Positions 8,280-16,706 are shown, numbered from the stretch's first letter. The stretch is 64,000 nt of DNA from G958296245 sp965262055 (GCA_965262055.1 CBDHEI010000002.1:2790001-2854000), one strand, 5' to 3'. Program-made: numbers and translations. Notes: generated from the sequence alone by a model not told the origin.

Positions 8280-9933
8280 GAACTGAAGGATGTGAAGCCC
8301 AGACCCTCCGAGCCCTGGCGGGAATGCCCTTCCTCGACCGGACGGAGATGGTGGCCGTCACCGGCTGGTCGAAGGCCGCGGTCCACGAGGCCGTCGACAA
8401 GCTGGACTCGGGCGGCTTCTGCGCCGCCGTGCCCCACGCCACCCCCCCTCTTTCCCTCCTCGACCCAGAGGTTCCACCTCACAGCCGCCGGGCTCCGGCG
8501 GCTGGCTGAGGAGGAGGAGACCTCCCTGGACGAGCTCGTACGCGACCGCCCCGTATCCGCCGAGTGGCGGCGCAACTTGATGGGACGGCTCGACTCCCTC
8601 GCCGCGATCTACCGGCTGGCGGTCGCCGTCTCCGGCGTCGCATACCCCATACGGTTCCGGTGGTACAGGGCCTCGACCCTGGACGCCGCCGTCGAGCTTC
8701 CCGGCGGCCGCACCGTCGGCATCGTCAGGCAGGGGCTCACCGCCGACAGGACCGGCTTTTCCAACCGGATGTGGAGGCTGCGCCAGGGGCCGCTCCCCGG
8801 AGCCGTTCTCGTGCTGATGGCCGACGACGTGCGGCTCAGGCACGTCCGCAGGACGCTGGCCGGCGCCCCCGTTCCATTCTATCTCGCCCTCGAACGCGAG
8901 GCGGTCGCGGCGTCGCCGGACGACCCGGTGTGGAGCCCGCCCGCGGTCAACGCCTCCGTCGAGCTGCGCTCTGTCCTCGACCGGATAGAGAAGGGAAGCC
9001 TCTTTCCCGAGGAGGACGAGCCACAGGTGGCCTCGCTCCCAGCCGACCTCTCCGTCGAGGGTCCGGGGTGGAAGGTCTCCGACTATCTGCTGCCCGCCAC
9101 CCTCAAGCCCGCCGAGAAGCGCGCCCTCGACCTCATATCCGACTGGCCCTGGATCACCTTGACGGACCTGGCCGGACTGATGGCCATCTCGGTCCCCAGG
9201 GCCTCCCAGATCGTCACCCCCCCTCGAAGGGTTCCGCCTCGTCACCCGGCCCATCGCCGGAAGCGGGCGCATGGCCCTCACCGACCGGGCCCTGGCCCTC
9301 CTGGCCCGCAGGGACCGGACGTCCGTGGCCGTCGCGAAGAAGCGGTGGAGCGCCGCTCCACTGTTCCCCGGCACCCCATTCGTCTGGGACAACGTGACCG
9401 GCGCGAGGAGCCGCCAGCTGCTCAGGAACGTCGAGCACACCGCAGCCGTCCACTCCTTCCTTGCGGCCATGACCGTGCAGGCGGGACTCCTGGATTGGGA
9501 GGTCTCCCAGGTCGACCCGCCCCGCAGGGCCTCACGACACTTCAAGCACGGCGACGGGATGCGCTCGGTCAACCCCGACGCCTTCGGCGTCCTCAGAAAG
9601 GACGAGACCACATGGCCCTTCCTGCTGGAGTGGGAGCGAAGGGCCGTGCGGCCCTCGACCATGTCGGAGCGCCTCGCCCCCTATCTGCGCTACTTCTCCT
9701 CTCACCGGCCCACCGACGACCACGGCACGCGGCCCTCCGTCCTCATCGTCTTCGACGACGAGATCGTCCAGACCCACTTCCTGCGCCTGGCGCGGGACGA
9801 GATACAGGCGAAGGGCGTGACGGTGCCCCTGTGGGTGTCGCACAGGGCCGCCATCGAGCAGATGGGGCCGCTGGGACGCGCATGGCGCGCCCCGGGCGAC
9901 TGGCAGTCCCCCCAGGCCATGCCGCCGCAATGA
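8276..9933 (+). pseudogene. Replication-relaxation family protein, two frameshifts at C7 tracts
   Basis: Three successive frames make one protein of about 551 residues. The first frame holds a winged-helix start (FLDRTEMVAVTGWSKAAVHEAV). The second begins at RFHLTAAGLRRLA. The third begins at GFRLVTRPIAGSG and contains MALTDRALALLARRD. These helix-turn-helix plus wing segments match the replication-relaxation proteins of Actinobacteria and Chloroflexota plasmids and ICEs. Both breaks fall exactly in C7 runs (8442-8448, 9217-9223), and removing one C from each restores the frame. The GTG at 8276 overlaps the previous stop. The lesions may be real decay, phase variation, slippage or sequencing error. 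Confidence 0.7.
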
Positions 9934-10001
9934 CCAACGACTGACATCGGGGAAGCGGCGCGACGGCTCGCGCTCCCTTCCCCCAGAGGAGACGAAGAGC
10001 C

Positions 10002-10286
10002 ATGCGTTCGCAAGACGACCACAACAAGAAGAAAGGCCCCCGGAGGCGTGGTGGACGGACCGTTGTCCGGCTCAACACGGCGGCCCTATGGGAACGGCTC
10101 ACTCTGCTGAACCGCTCCCAGAACTGGCTCGCCAGGGAGGTCGGGGTCAGCCCCGGCTACATCTCGATGCTGGTCAACGCGGGGCGCACACCCTCCGGTC
10201 GCATTCGCCGCCGGATGCTCAAGGCCCTGGGTTTCGACGACTTCGACCAACTTTTCACTATGGAGGATAGAGATGACGAACCATAA
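10002..10286 (+). CDS. Small XRE-type HTH regulator
   Basis: The 94-residue protein has a basic N-terminus and a helix-turn-helix (NWLAREVGVSPGYISMLVNA) followed by SGRIRRRMLKALGF, the usual Cro/C1-type fifth helix. A strong AGAGGAGACGAAG site precedes the ATG. It probably binds DNA to control ICE transfer or replication. It overlaps the next gene by 14 bases, so the two are likely co-translated and may act as a pair. Confidence 0.75.
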   Translation: MRSQDDHNKKKGPRRRGGRTVVRLNTAALWERLTLLNRSQNWLAREVGVSPGYISMLVNAGRTPSGRIRRRMLKALGFDDFDQLFTMEDRDDEP

Positions 10287-10602
10287 CGATTCGTCCCGTT
10301 TCGACGGGACCACGGAACAGACCTTCGACGAGGAACAGGACCTGGCCCTCCAGGCCGCCGTGCTGGCGGAGGACTTCCCCAAGCGCCTCGAACGGCTGCA
10401 CGAGGTCAGCGGCCTCACGTGGGCCGCCTTCGCCAGGGCCATCGGCGTGGACCCCAAGCTGGTCCACCGGTGGCGCAACGGCGTCGAGCCCCGCGGCTGG
10501 GCCATGCACGCCCTCTTCCGCTTCGCGGCTCGGATGCCCGGAGGCATGGCGATCCTCGTGACCGAGAGCTTCCAGATGAACTTCTTCAAGGAGCACAGCT
10601 AG
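10273..10602 (+). CDS. HTH-domain protein, second of a regulator pair
   Basis: In this 109-residue product an acidic N-terminus leads to an XRE-like helix-turn-helix (LTWAAFARAIGVDPKLVHRW), then RNGVEPRGWAMHALFRFAARMPGG. The HTH resembles plasmid and ICE regulators that read operators near transfer genes. Its start lies within the end of the preceding HTH gene. The target is unknown; the GC-rich inverted repeats just downstream are an obvious candidate operator or processing site. Confidence 0.65.
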   Translation: MTNHNDSSRFDGTTEQTFDEEQDLALQAAVLAEDFPKRLERLHEVSGLTWAAFARAIGVDPKLVHRWRNGVEPRGWAMHALFRFAARMPGGMAILVTESFQMNFFKEHS

Positions 10603-10608
10603 ACCAGC

Positions 10609-10700
10609 GGCCCCGCCGGGCGCAGGCGCAACGGCGGCACGGCGGGGCCTGAGACGGCTGGATGCCGCCGGCGCTCGCCCGTTCCGTCGGCGCCGGCGGC
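10609..10700. repeat. Two strong GC-rich inverted repeats (possible terminator or oriT)
   Basis: GGCCCCGCC (10609-10617) pairs perfectly with GGCGGGGCC (10641-10649). GCCGCCGGCGC (10664-10674) pairs perfectly with GCGCCGGCGGC (10690-10700). They lie between the second HTH gene and a small hypothetical gene, with no T-run after either. They could terminate transcription, serve as an operator, or be part of a transfer or replication origin; the sequence alone does not decide. Confidence 0.6.
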
Positions 10701-10761
10701 CCAGCCGCAATCCCGTGTCGAGAGGCCAGCGGCCCACCAGACGCCGCTGCGACTACGCAAT

Positions 10762-10998
10762 ATGAAAGATACCACCGGAAAGAATGAACAGAACAGGCGG
10801 CGGAAGCCCCGTGGCGACGCCTTTGAGATAGGCGTCATCAGGGTCTCTTCCAGACCCGCACCCGACGCCCGGGACCGCTTGCGCCGCATCATCACCCTGA
10901 TGATCAAGCACGCCGCCAGGGACAGGCAGGCCGCGCACGGCGAGGACACTCCCCCGAGCGACCCGCAAGCTGATGACACCACCGAGGCGGAGGCATGA
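10762..10998 (+). CDS. Hypothetical small protein
   Basis: This 78-residue, highly charged protein is not recognised as a known family. It has a basic N-terminal third, a short amphipathic helix (ARDRLRRIITLMIKHAA) and an acidic tail. No clear ribosome binding site precedes the ATG. It is supported mainly by its ATGA overlap with the next gene and by co-directionality inside the ICE. Confidence 0.5.
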   Translation: MKDTTGKNEQNRRRKPRGDAFEIGVIRVSSRPAPDARDRLRRIITLMIKHAARDRQAAHGEDTPPSDPQADDTTEAEA

Positions 10999-11858
10999 TG
11001 AAGCCCGAACCGTCTCTTACCGTCCTCAGCCTCGGCGGAGGCGTCCAGTCCTCCGTCATGGCGCTCATGGCAAACGAGGGGGCATTCGACCGCATCCCCG
11101 ACTGCGCCATATTCGCCGACACCCGCTGGGAGCCGCCCAGCATCTACGAGCACCTGGCGTGGCTGAAAGACCGGCTGAGCTTCCCCCTGTACGTCGTGGA
11201 CAACGGACGCAGCCTCCGCGAGGATGTGAAGGCCCTCACCAACCACTCGGACTCCCGAAACTACGTGGACATACCCGTCTACCTGAAGGGAGGCGACGGG
11301 GAGGGCGACGGCATCGGCAGGCGGCAGTGCACCGACAACTACAAGATCAGGCCCATCAGACGCAGGATAAGGGAATTGCTGGGCCTGAGACCCCGGCAGC
11401 GCGTCCCCGCCGGAACCACCGTCGAGCTGTGGCTCGGTATCTCCACCGACGAGGCCATACGCATGAGGACCTCCCGCGACCGGTGGATGACGAACCGTTA
11501 CCCGCTCATCGAGAAGGGGATGTCCCGCAGCGACTGCCTGAACTGGTGGAAGAAGCGTTACGACAGGCCCCTGGAACGCTCGGCCTGCGTCGCCTGCCCC
11601 TTCCAGTCCCGCCACAGATGGGTGGAGACGAAGCGCAGAGCCTGCCCCCGACCTGATCGGGGGTGGCCGGAGATGTTCGCCGAGGCGGTGGAGATCGACG
11701 CCAGATTGCGGGAGGGGCTGTCACTGGACAAGACGCCGTACCTGCACTCCCTGCGGATGCCCCTGGCCGAGGCGGTCGCCCTTGATGAGGTGGACCTGGG
11801 AGAGGACGGGCTGCGAGACGGGTTCGGAAACGAGTGCGAGGGACATTGTGGGGTGTGA
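10995..11858 (+). CDS. PAPS-reductase-like (PP-loop) protein
   Basis: The product has 287 residues. The N-terminal LSLGGGVQSSVMALM is a PP-loop (SGGxxS type) of the adenine nucleotide alpha-hydrolase fold. RRQCTDNYKIRPIRR and the cysteine pairs SACVACPF and CEGHC resemble phage and ICE PAPS-reductase-like proteins, distant kin of DndC. The family activates a substrate by adenylation; some members work in DNA or tRNA sulfur chemistry, but this one's substrate is unknown. A perfect palindrome (CCCCCGA/TCGGGGG, 11645-11663) inside the gene encodes extra residues near CPRPDRGW. Overlap with the upstream gene suggests an operon. Confidence 0.75.
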   Translation: MMKPEPSLTVLSLGGGVQSSVMALMANEGAFDRIPDCAIFADTRWEPPSIYEHLAWLKDRLSFPLYVVDNGRSLREDVKALTNHSDSRNYVDIPVYLKGGDGEGDGIGRRQCTDNYKIRPIRRRIRELLGLRPRQRVPAGTTVELWLGISTDEAIRMRTSRDRWMTNRYPLIEKGMSRSDCLNWWKKRYDRPLERSACVACPFQSRHRWVETKRRACPRPDRGWPEMFAEAVEIDARLREGLSLDKTPYLHSLRMPLAEAVALDEVDLGEDGLRDGFGNECEGHCGV

Positions 11859-11929
11859 GGTGGGGGTGAAGTCGAACGACAGAGGTCTGGGCAACCCACA
11901 GCTGCACGGGCTATCACCGGCATCGAGCG

Positions 11930-11958
11930 TTGACAGCCGCCGCCGCTCGTGGTATTTT
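11930..11958 (+). promoter_or_regulatory. Sigma70-type promoter for the NYN gene
   Basis: TTGACA at 11930-11935 and TATTTT at 11953-11958 are separated by 17 bases, an almost consensus vegetative promoter. It points at the NYN-domain gene that starts at 12040. Confidence 0.75.
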
Positions 11959-11993
11959 TCTTCTACCACCCCTATCGCTTCGCCGGTAGGGTC

Positions 11994-12025
11994 GAGACCG
12001 TCCTCCGGGGCGGTCTCTGTCTTTG
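11994..12025 (+). terminator. Leader hairpin before the NYN gene (possible attenuator)
   Basis: GAGACCG (11994-12000) and CGGTCTC (12011-12017) form a 7-bp stem with a 10-base loop, followed by TGTCTTTG. It lies between the promoter and the TTG start, so it may act as a weak attenuator. The T-run is short and interrupted. Confidence 0.45.
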
Positions 12026-12039
12026 TATGGGAGTAGCGA

Positions 12040-12669
12040 TTGATCACCAACGTCTACATCGACGGCTTCAATCTCTACTACCGCGCCCTGAAGGACACGC
12101 CCTACAGGTGGCTGGACCTCCGGAGGCTGGCCGAGACGCTCTTTTCCCAAGACTCGATCAACCGGGTCTGCTACTTCACCGCCCGGCTTGATGCCCGTCC
12201 CGGTAATCCCAATCAGCCACGTCGCCAGCTCGTCTACCTGAGAGCCCTGGCGACGCTGCCTGGATTCGACACGTACTACGGCGTCTTCCGGTCCGGCGTC
12301 AAGCGCCGTCCGCTGGCGGAGCCTGTGACGGGGCTGCCGTCTTACGTCCTGGTGAGGGACTCGGAGGAGAAGGGGTCGGACGTGAACCTCGCCACCCGTC
12401 TCCTGGTCGATGGGTTCAACGGGGAGTACGAGCAGGCGGTCGTCGTGTCCAATGACGCGGACTTTGCGGGGGCGATGCGCTACGTTCGGGACGACCTGGG
12501 GCTTCGGGTCACGCTGGTCAACCCGGACCCCAGGAACAGCAGTCCGAGGGAGCTGGCGGACGCCGCGACCTACGTCAAGCGCCTGTGGAAGAGCCACCTG
12601 AGACGGAGCCAGCTTCCCGACACGCTGACTGACGGGATCGGAACTATAACCAAACCGGCGGGGTGGTAG
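12040..12669 (+). CDS. NYN-domain (PIN-like) protein
   Basis: This 209-residue protein has the acidic motifs of the NYN/LabA/DUF88 fold: VYIDGFNLYY near the start, EEKGSDVNLATRLL near residue 110 and VVVSNDADFAG near residue 140. These aspartates form the metal site of PIN-like RNases. It probably cleaves or binds RNA; the target is not known. A TTG start with TATGGGAG upstream was chosen. It has its own promoter and a leader hairpin, so it is an independent unit within the ICE. Confidence 0.8.
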   Translation: MITNVYIDGFNLYYRALKDTPYRWLDLRRLAETLFSQDSINRVCYFTARLDARPGNPNQPRRQLVYLRALATLPGFDTYYGVFRSGVKRRPLAEPVTGLPSYVLVRDSEEKGSDVNLATRLLVDGFNGEYEQAVVVSNDADFAGAMRYVRDDLGLRVTLVNPDPRNSSPRELADAATYVKRLWKSHLRRSQLPDTLTDGIGTITKPAGW

Positions 12670-12701
12670 CGAATGACTGACCTACTGGCGGGTGACGCGC
12701 T

Positions 12702-12731
12702 TTGACGCCGGCCCCCCAATCGCGGTATCAT
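12702..12731 (+). promoter_or_regulatory. Promoter for the serine recombinase leader
   Basis: TTGACG at 12702-12707 and TATCAT at 12726-12731 are separated by 18 bases. The leader downstream is about 140 bases long and carries a CACCTG/CAGGTG hairpin (12782-12799) before the terminator-like stem. Confidence 0.65.
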
Positions 12732-12824
12732 GGGAGCGAAAGTTGGCCCGGCGATGCAGCAAACACCCCGGGCCGTGGCGCCACCTGATTGGACAGGTGA
12801 TGCAGTAGCATTGTACTACTCGCA

Positions 12825-12855
12825 GACCCGCTCCCGACAGGAGGCGGGTCTTTTT
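12825..12855 (+). terminator. Rho-independent terminator in the recombinase leader
   Basis: GACCCGC (12825-12831) pairs with GCGGGTC (12844-12850), extended by TCC/GGA with one bulge, and is followed by TTTTT. It lies between a promoter and the recombinase start at 12885. It may therefore act as an attenuator or as an insulator keeping outside transcription from reaching the recombinase. Confidence 0.75.
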
Positions 12856-12884
12856 GATTTCAGGGAGTCGGAAAGGAGGCAGCA

Positions 12885-14516
12885 ATGGCGAGAATCACCG
12901 ATAGAAAGACGGAGGCGAACCGGGCGGCCATCTACGCCCGCGTCTCGGACAAGAGCCAGGACGGGGAGGACAAGACCTCCATCTCCGAGCAGACGGGCGA
13001 CATGGAAGCCTACTGCGAGAGCAAGGGACTGACCATCACCGCCCGCTACCAGGAGGTGGGCCGGGGCTGGTCGAAGAAGCGGCCCGAGTTCCAGCGGATG
13101 CTGGCCGACGCCAGACGCGGACGCTTCGATACCATCGTGTGCTGGAAGTCCGACCGCCTCAGCAGGGGCATGTACCCCGCCGCCGCCCTCATGGAGGTCG
13201 TCGAGGCCCATCAGATTCGGCTCGAAGCCGTCTTGGACGCCATCGACATGAAGACCTTCGGACTCATGGCGGCCATCGGCAAGATAGAGTTGGACAACTT
13301 CCGGGAGCGGTCCACTATGGGCAAGCGGGGGACTGCCAAGCAGGGACGGGTGCCCACCGGCGGCGTCCCCTACGGATACCGCATCGGGGACGACGGCAGG
13401 TTTGAGGTGGTTGAGGAGCAGGCGGAGGTCGTCCGCCGCATCTTCCGCATGTACGTCGATGAGCGGATGGGGTCCTACTCGATTGCCGTGCGGCTGACCG
13501 ACGAGGGGGTCCCCACGCAGTCCGGCAAGATGCTGTGGCTTCAGTCCCGCGTGCACCACATTTTGGGGAATGCCACCTACACGGGCACCTGGGTCTACGG
13601 AAGGTACCGCCACGTCTCTACCGAGGACGGTATGAAGGTCTACGACCAACCCAAGGACACCTGGATTGAGATTCCGGTCCCGCAGGTGGTCGACGATGAG
13701 ACCTGGAAACGGGCGCAGAAGTTGAAGAAGCAGCGGGGCACGAAAGCCAAGAGGAATACCAAGGTGGTCTACCTGTTGCAGCACCTTCTGAAATGCGGCG
13801 AGTGCGGCCGCAACTTCCATGCGAGGGCGAGTTGGACAACCACCAGCGTTCGCAAGGGCAAGGCTTACACCTACGACCTGCCCACTCCCCGCCGCTACTA
13901 CATGTGCAACGGGATGCAGAGTATGCGCCTGGGCTGCCGGGAGAAGCCCTACATCCGGGCTGAGCAGTTGGAGGAGCCGATATGGCGCGAGGTGAAGCGG
14001 GTACTCCAGAACCCCGATCTGATCGTCGCCGGTATCGCCGACCTCGATTCTCAGGATGGCGTCGGAATGGAGGAGGAGATCGCCCAGGCCGAGCGAGACC
14101 TGCGGAGCATCCAGATGGAAGAGGACCGCGCCATCAGGCTGTTCGTGTCTGGGAAGATCACTGAGGCCCAACTCGACCTTCAGCGTAGGTTCATCACCGA
14201 GCGGCTTGAGAGCGCCAGGGCGAAGCTGGACGATTATCTGGTTCAGGAGACGAGTGGAGCTGAAAAGCGGCGACTGATGGAGGAGGTCCTAACCTGGGCG
14301 AGAGAGTTCGGCCAGGGCCTGGACGAGGTGACCCTCGAGGAGCGTCACGACTATCTCCAGATGCTCGTGGAAGAGGTCATTATCGACAGGGACAACAACG
14401 TGGACATCACGCTGGCTTTACCCATCGACGATGATTCCTCAGACCCTGATTCTCCTGACCCTGAGTCCCCTCAGCCTGAGTGCGTGTCAATTGGTTCACA
14501 GGAACCTTCGCCTTAA
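12885..14516 (+). CDS. Large serine recombinase (ICE integrase)
   Basis: The product has 543 residues. The N-terminal resolvase domain has the catalytic serine in YARVSDKSQ (about residue 21) and the conserved KSDRLSRG segment. The recombinase domain follows (GGVPYGYRI, then YSIAVRLTDEGVPT). A zinc-ribbon region comes next (LKCGECGRNFHAR, then MCNGMQSMRLGC), and a C-terminal coiled-coil. This is the full large-serine-integrase architecture, expected to cut attP and attB by serine-phosphate bonds and to integrate or excise the element. GGAAAGGAGG precedes the ATG. Position at the element edge supports the integrase role. Confidence 0.93.
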   Translation: MARITDRKTEANRAAIYARVSDKSQDGEDKTSISEQTGDMEAYCESKGLTITARYQEVGRGWSKKRPEFQRMLADARRGRFDTIVCWKSDRLSRGMYPAAALMEVVEAHQIRLEAVLDAIDMKTFGLMAAIGKIELDNFRERSTMGKRGTAKQGRVPTGGVPYGYRIGDDGRFEVVEEQAEVVRRIFRMYVDERMGSYSIAVRLTDEGVPTQSGKMLWLQSRVHHILGNATYTGTWVYGRYRHVSTEDGMKVYDQPKDTWIEIPVPQVVDDETWKRAQKLKKQRGTKAKRNTKVVYLLQHLLKCGECGRNFHARASWTTTSVRKGKAYTYDLPTPRRYYMCNGMQSMRLGCREKPYIRAEQLEEPIWREVKRVLQNPDLIVAGIADLDSQDGVGMEEEIAQAERDLRSIQMEEDRAIRLFVSGKITEAQLDLQRRFITERLESARAKLDDYLVQETSGAEKRRLMEEVLTWAREFGQGLDEVTLEERHDYLQMLVEEVIIDRDNNVDITLALPIDDDSSDPDSPDPESPQPECVSIGSQEPSP

Positions 14517-14524
14517 GGTTCGTT

Positions 14525-14552
14525 CTGGACCTCTCATTAGGCCTTGGTCCAG
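14525..14552. repeat. Inverted repeat at the ICE right edge
   Basis: CTGGACC (14525-14531) and GGTCCAG (14546-14552) form a perfect 7-bp inverted repeat just after the recombinase stop and before the convergent AAC(3) gene. It may be a terminator without a T-run or part of an attachment half-site. The sequence does not settle which. Confidence 0.4.
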
Positions 14553-14595
14553 TGCCGCACCGGGAGACCGTTCGCCATTGGTCAGTCCTCCACGT

Positions 14596-15429
14596 TTAGG
14601 CTTGTGCCGACTGCGCACCTTCCAAAATCGGACTGCCCACTATGCCGTTGTCGCATCGCCTGCATTCGGTGTCGTCGCACCGGGTGATCTCGGGCCGATT
14701 ACGGATCGCCTCCGAGGCCCGCTGGAGCAGTGCCGCGATGGGGAAGATGCGCCAAAGGCTGTTGCCTACGGCGGCTCGGCGCTCGATCGGCCTGAGTGCC
14801 GGTTCGATGTTGTTGAAACCCCGTGAGCATCCACCGACCTCCGCTTCGATGACCTCGCCGCCGCGGTCGTTCGCCCACCGGCGGAAGAGTACTCGCCCCG
14901 CCATCTGCTCAGCCAAGTGCAGCGCGGTCATGCTTTGCAGATCGATTCCCATCATCACGACGTAGCCGCCAAGTCGATCTAGCCTTCTGAGGGGCGCGTA
15001 TACGTCCAGCGGCGCCTGACCGGCGGTCAACTTGCCCGCCATCGGTCCGACTGCGGCGAAGGAGTTCAGAGGGTTATTGCCGCGCGACCGGCCTAGCGTT
15101 TCGACTACCGCGGCGGAAATGGCCCCCATAGAGTCGTCGATGTCGTTGCGGTCTGGCGTGTAGACTTCCGACGAGACCACGGGCGGGCCGTCGCCGTAGT
15201 CCCACGCGTTGTGGGGCAGCCACCGCCCGGGCGGCGGGGTGGCGGCGAAGGTATAGCAGAACGCGGGCGCCATGACGGTGCAGCCTGCGTCCAGCATGCC
15301 GTCGACGACGGCGCGCGCTCCGCCGCTGACGTGCCCGAAGGAGCTCAGCGACGAGTGGACGCACAGCGCGGCACCAAACAGGCCGTTGTCCGTGGCAGCG
15401 TCGGCTATGTCCTGCTGGGTGACCTGCAT
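14596..15429 (-). CDS. AAC(3)-family N-acetyltransferase
   Basis: The product has 277 residues. LCVHSSLSSFGHVSGGA near the N-terminus is the AAC(3) signature, and the length fits. The C-terminus carries a CDDTECRRC cysteine cluster seen in environmental members. Family enzymes transfer acetyl from acetyl-CoA to the 3-amino group of aminoglycosides or to other amines; environmental homologues often have unknown substrates, so resistance should not be assumed. The ATG at 15429 was chosen over upstream codons because GGAAGGGG lies just before it. The gene is convergent with the ICE recombinase; its last few codons may be altered by the insertion. Confidence 0.8.
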   Translation of the reverse strand: MQVTQQDIADAATDNGLFGAALCVHSSLSSFGHVSGGARAVVDGMLDAGCTVMAPAFCYTFAATPPPGRWLPHNAWDYGDGPPVVSSEVYTPDRNDIDDSMGAISAAVVETLGRSRGNNPLNSFAAVGPMAGKLTAGQAPLDVYAPLRRLDRLGGYVVMMGIDLQSMTALHLAEQMAGRVLFRRWANDRGGEVIEAEVGGCSRGFNNIEPALRPIERRAAVGNSLWRIFPIAALLQRASEAIRNRPEITRCDDTECRRCDNGIVGSPILEGAQSAQA

Positions 15430-15520
15430 TCCAACCCCTTCCGTGACTGGACTTGGAGTCACTCCAACATAGCCTGGGGGATTGGGGATCACAGCTCTTG
15501 GCGTTTGACACCGTTGGCGG

Positions 15521-15796
15521 TCATTCGACTGGTTTCCCAAGTGGAACAGCCTCTCTAGGTGACTTCAGTGCCACGATTGGTGCACCAAAGAGCGGACGGC
15601 AATAAGTCAATGAGCAGCCACCGTATGTCGCTTTGAAAAAGACGCCGGCCGGTGAGACGTGTTCGAAAAGGCTGATGAGTTGGTTTTCCTGAAACAGGTC
15701 AGGATTTCCGAACAACATGAGCATGTCTGGCTCTAACGAAATGTTATCGTCGCCCTTCGACAGCCAATTCACGGCAACCTGTTTGAAATGCTCGTT
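15521..15796 (-). pseudogene. Possible DUF169-like fragment
   Basis: The frame is open from 15796 after an in-frame TGA and gives about 90 residues, including LEPDMLMLFGNPDLFQENQ. That resembles the C-terminal half of DUF169 proteins (a PDVVxxxGNP-type motif), followed by a Gly-Cys stretch. No good start or ribosome binding site is seen; the first possible start is GTG at 15772. It is most likely a 5'-truncated remnant next to the ICE insertion. The family call is tentative. Confidence 0.35.
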
Positions 15797-15897
15797 TCAG
15801 TCCAGTCTATGATTCATCCCTGCGACACCTCAGCTAAACAGATCTCTCCCCCTTCCAGGACAGGAAGGGTCTGGATGATGTTCTGGCAGCCGGCCCG

Positions 15898-16689
15898 CTA
15901 CCTGAACAGGTCCAGGGAGCGCTCCCGGAGCAGCGACCGCGCCGTCCCGTCCGTCTCCTGGTACTCGTAGCCCCGCACTATGGCGACAGGGATACCCGCC
16001 GTCTTGGCCATGACTAGCTCGGCGGCGGCGGCCAGTTCGTCGACAACGGCGATCATAGTTACCTTCAGGGGCTTCCCCACAGCGTCTATGCCCCCCCTGT
16101 AGTCCACGAGCGGGTCGATACCGGCGGCCCCGATTGCGTAGTTGGTCTGGCCTTCCCTCCACGGCCTGCCGAAGGTGTCCGATACGATCACGGCAACGGT
16201 CTTGCCGGTTTCCCGCTGTATCTCCGCGCGGATCCCTCGCGCCGATTCGTCCGGGTCCTCCGGCAGCAGCGACACGACGTCGTCCCCCGCCACGTTGGAG
16301 GAGTCGATGCCGGCATTGGCGCAGATTAAGCCGTGCTTCGTCTCCGTGATCATGATGCCTCTGGCCCTGTCCACCCTCACCACCGACGCGCTCTCCCGCA
16401 ACACCAGCTCAGTCAGTCTGGCGTCGCGTCCGCTGCTCGCCGCAAGCTCGACCGCATAGGGCGACGGCGCAACAGAGTCGAGGCGCACAAGCCTCCCCTC
16501 GGCCTTGGACACCACCTTCTGTGTGACCACGACGACATCCCCGTCCCCGAGTGAGTCACCCTGGAGGGCAGCCGCCTCGGCGATCAGCGCCCCAAGCCGG
16601 ACGCCCGCCTCGATCTCCGGAATACCGAGCACGCCGGTTACCGTGATACGGGGAGGGGAGTGCGCGGCCCCGCCGCCTGTCCCGTGCAT
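15898..16689 (-). CDS. cofE: Coenzyme F420-0:L-glutamate ligase
   Basis: The product has 263 residues. The segments VVVTQKVVSKAEGR, TKHGLICANAGIDSSN, VIVSDTFGRPWREGQTN and AIGAAGIDPLVDYRG match CofE/FbiB-type ligases, which add gamma-linked glutamates to F420-0 using GTP and divalent metal. Family enzymes act in the cytoplasm late in F420 synthesis. Its presence implies an F420-using organism. It lies 18 bases downstream of the polyprenyl synthetase gene on the same strand, probably in one operon. A G7 run inside this gene is in frame. Confidence 0.9.
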   Translation of the reverse strand: MHGTGGGAAHSPPRITVTGVLGIPEIEAGVRLGALIAEAAALQGDSLGDGDVVVVTQKVVSKAEGRLVRLDSVAPSPYAVELAASSGRDARLTELVLRESASVVRVDRARGIMITETKHGLICANAGIDSSNVAGDDVVSLLPEDPDESARGIRAEIQRETGKTVAVIVSDTFGRPWREGQTNYAIGAAGIDPLVDYRGGIDAVGKPLKVTMIAVVDELAAAAELVMAKTAGIPVAIVRGYEYQETDGTARSLLRERSLDLFR

Positions 16690-16706
16690 GTCAGGACTAC
16701 CTCGTC

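Larger units (their letters stand above)
1..14595. mobile_element. Integrative conjugative element, right-hand part
   Basis: Conjugation genes (VirB6-, VirB2-, PrgI-, VirB4- and coupling-protein-like) run on one strand. They are followed by a replication-relaxation protein, small HTH regulators, a PAPS-reductase-like gene, a NYN gene and a large serine recombinase. After 14516 the strand flips and chromosomal-type genes (AAC(3), cofE, metG) begin. A recombinase at the edge of a transfer module is the usual ICE layout. The left end lies outside the window and no relaxase is visible. The right boundary is inferred to lie between the recombinase stop and the end of the AAC(3) gene; the exact att core cannot be read from one end. 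Confidence 0.8.
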
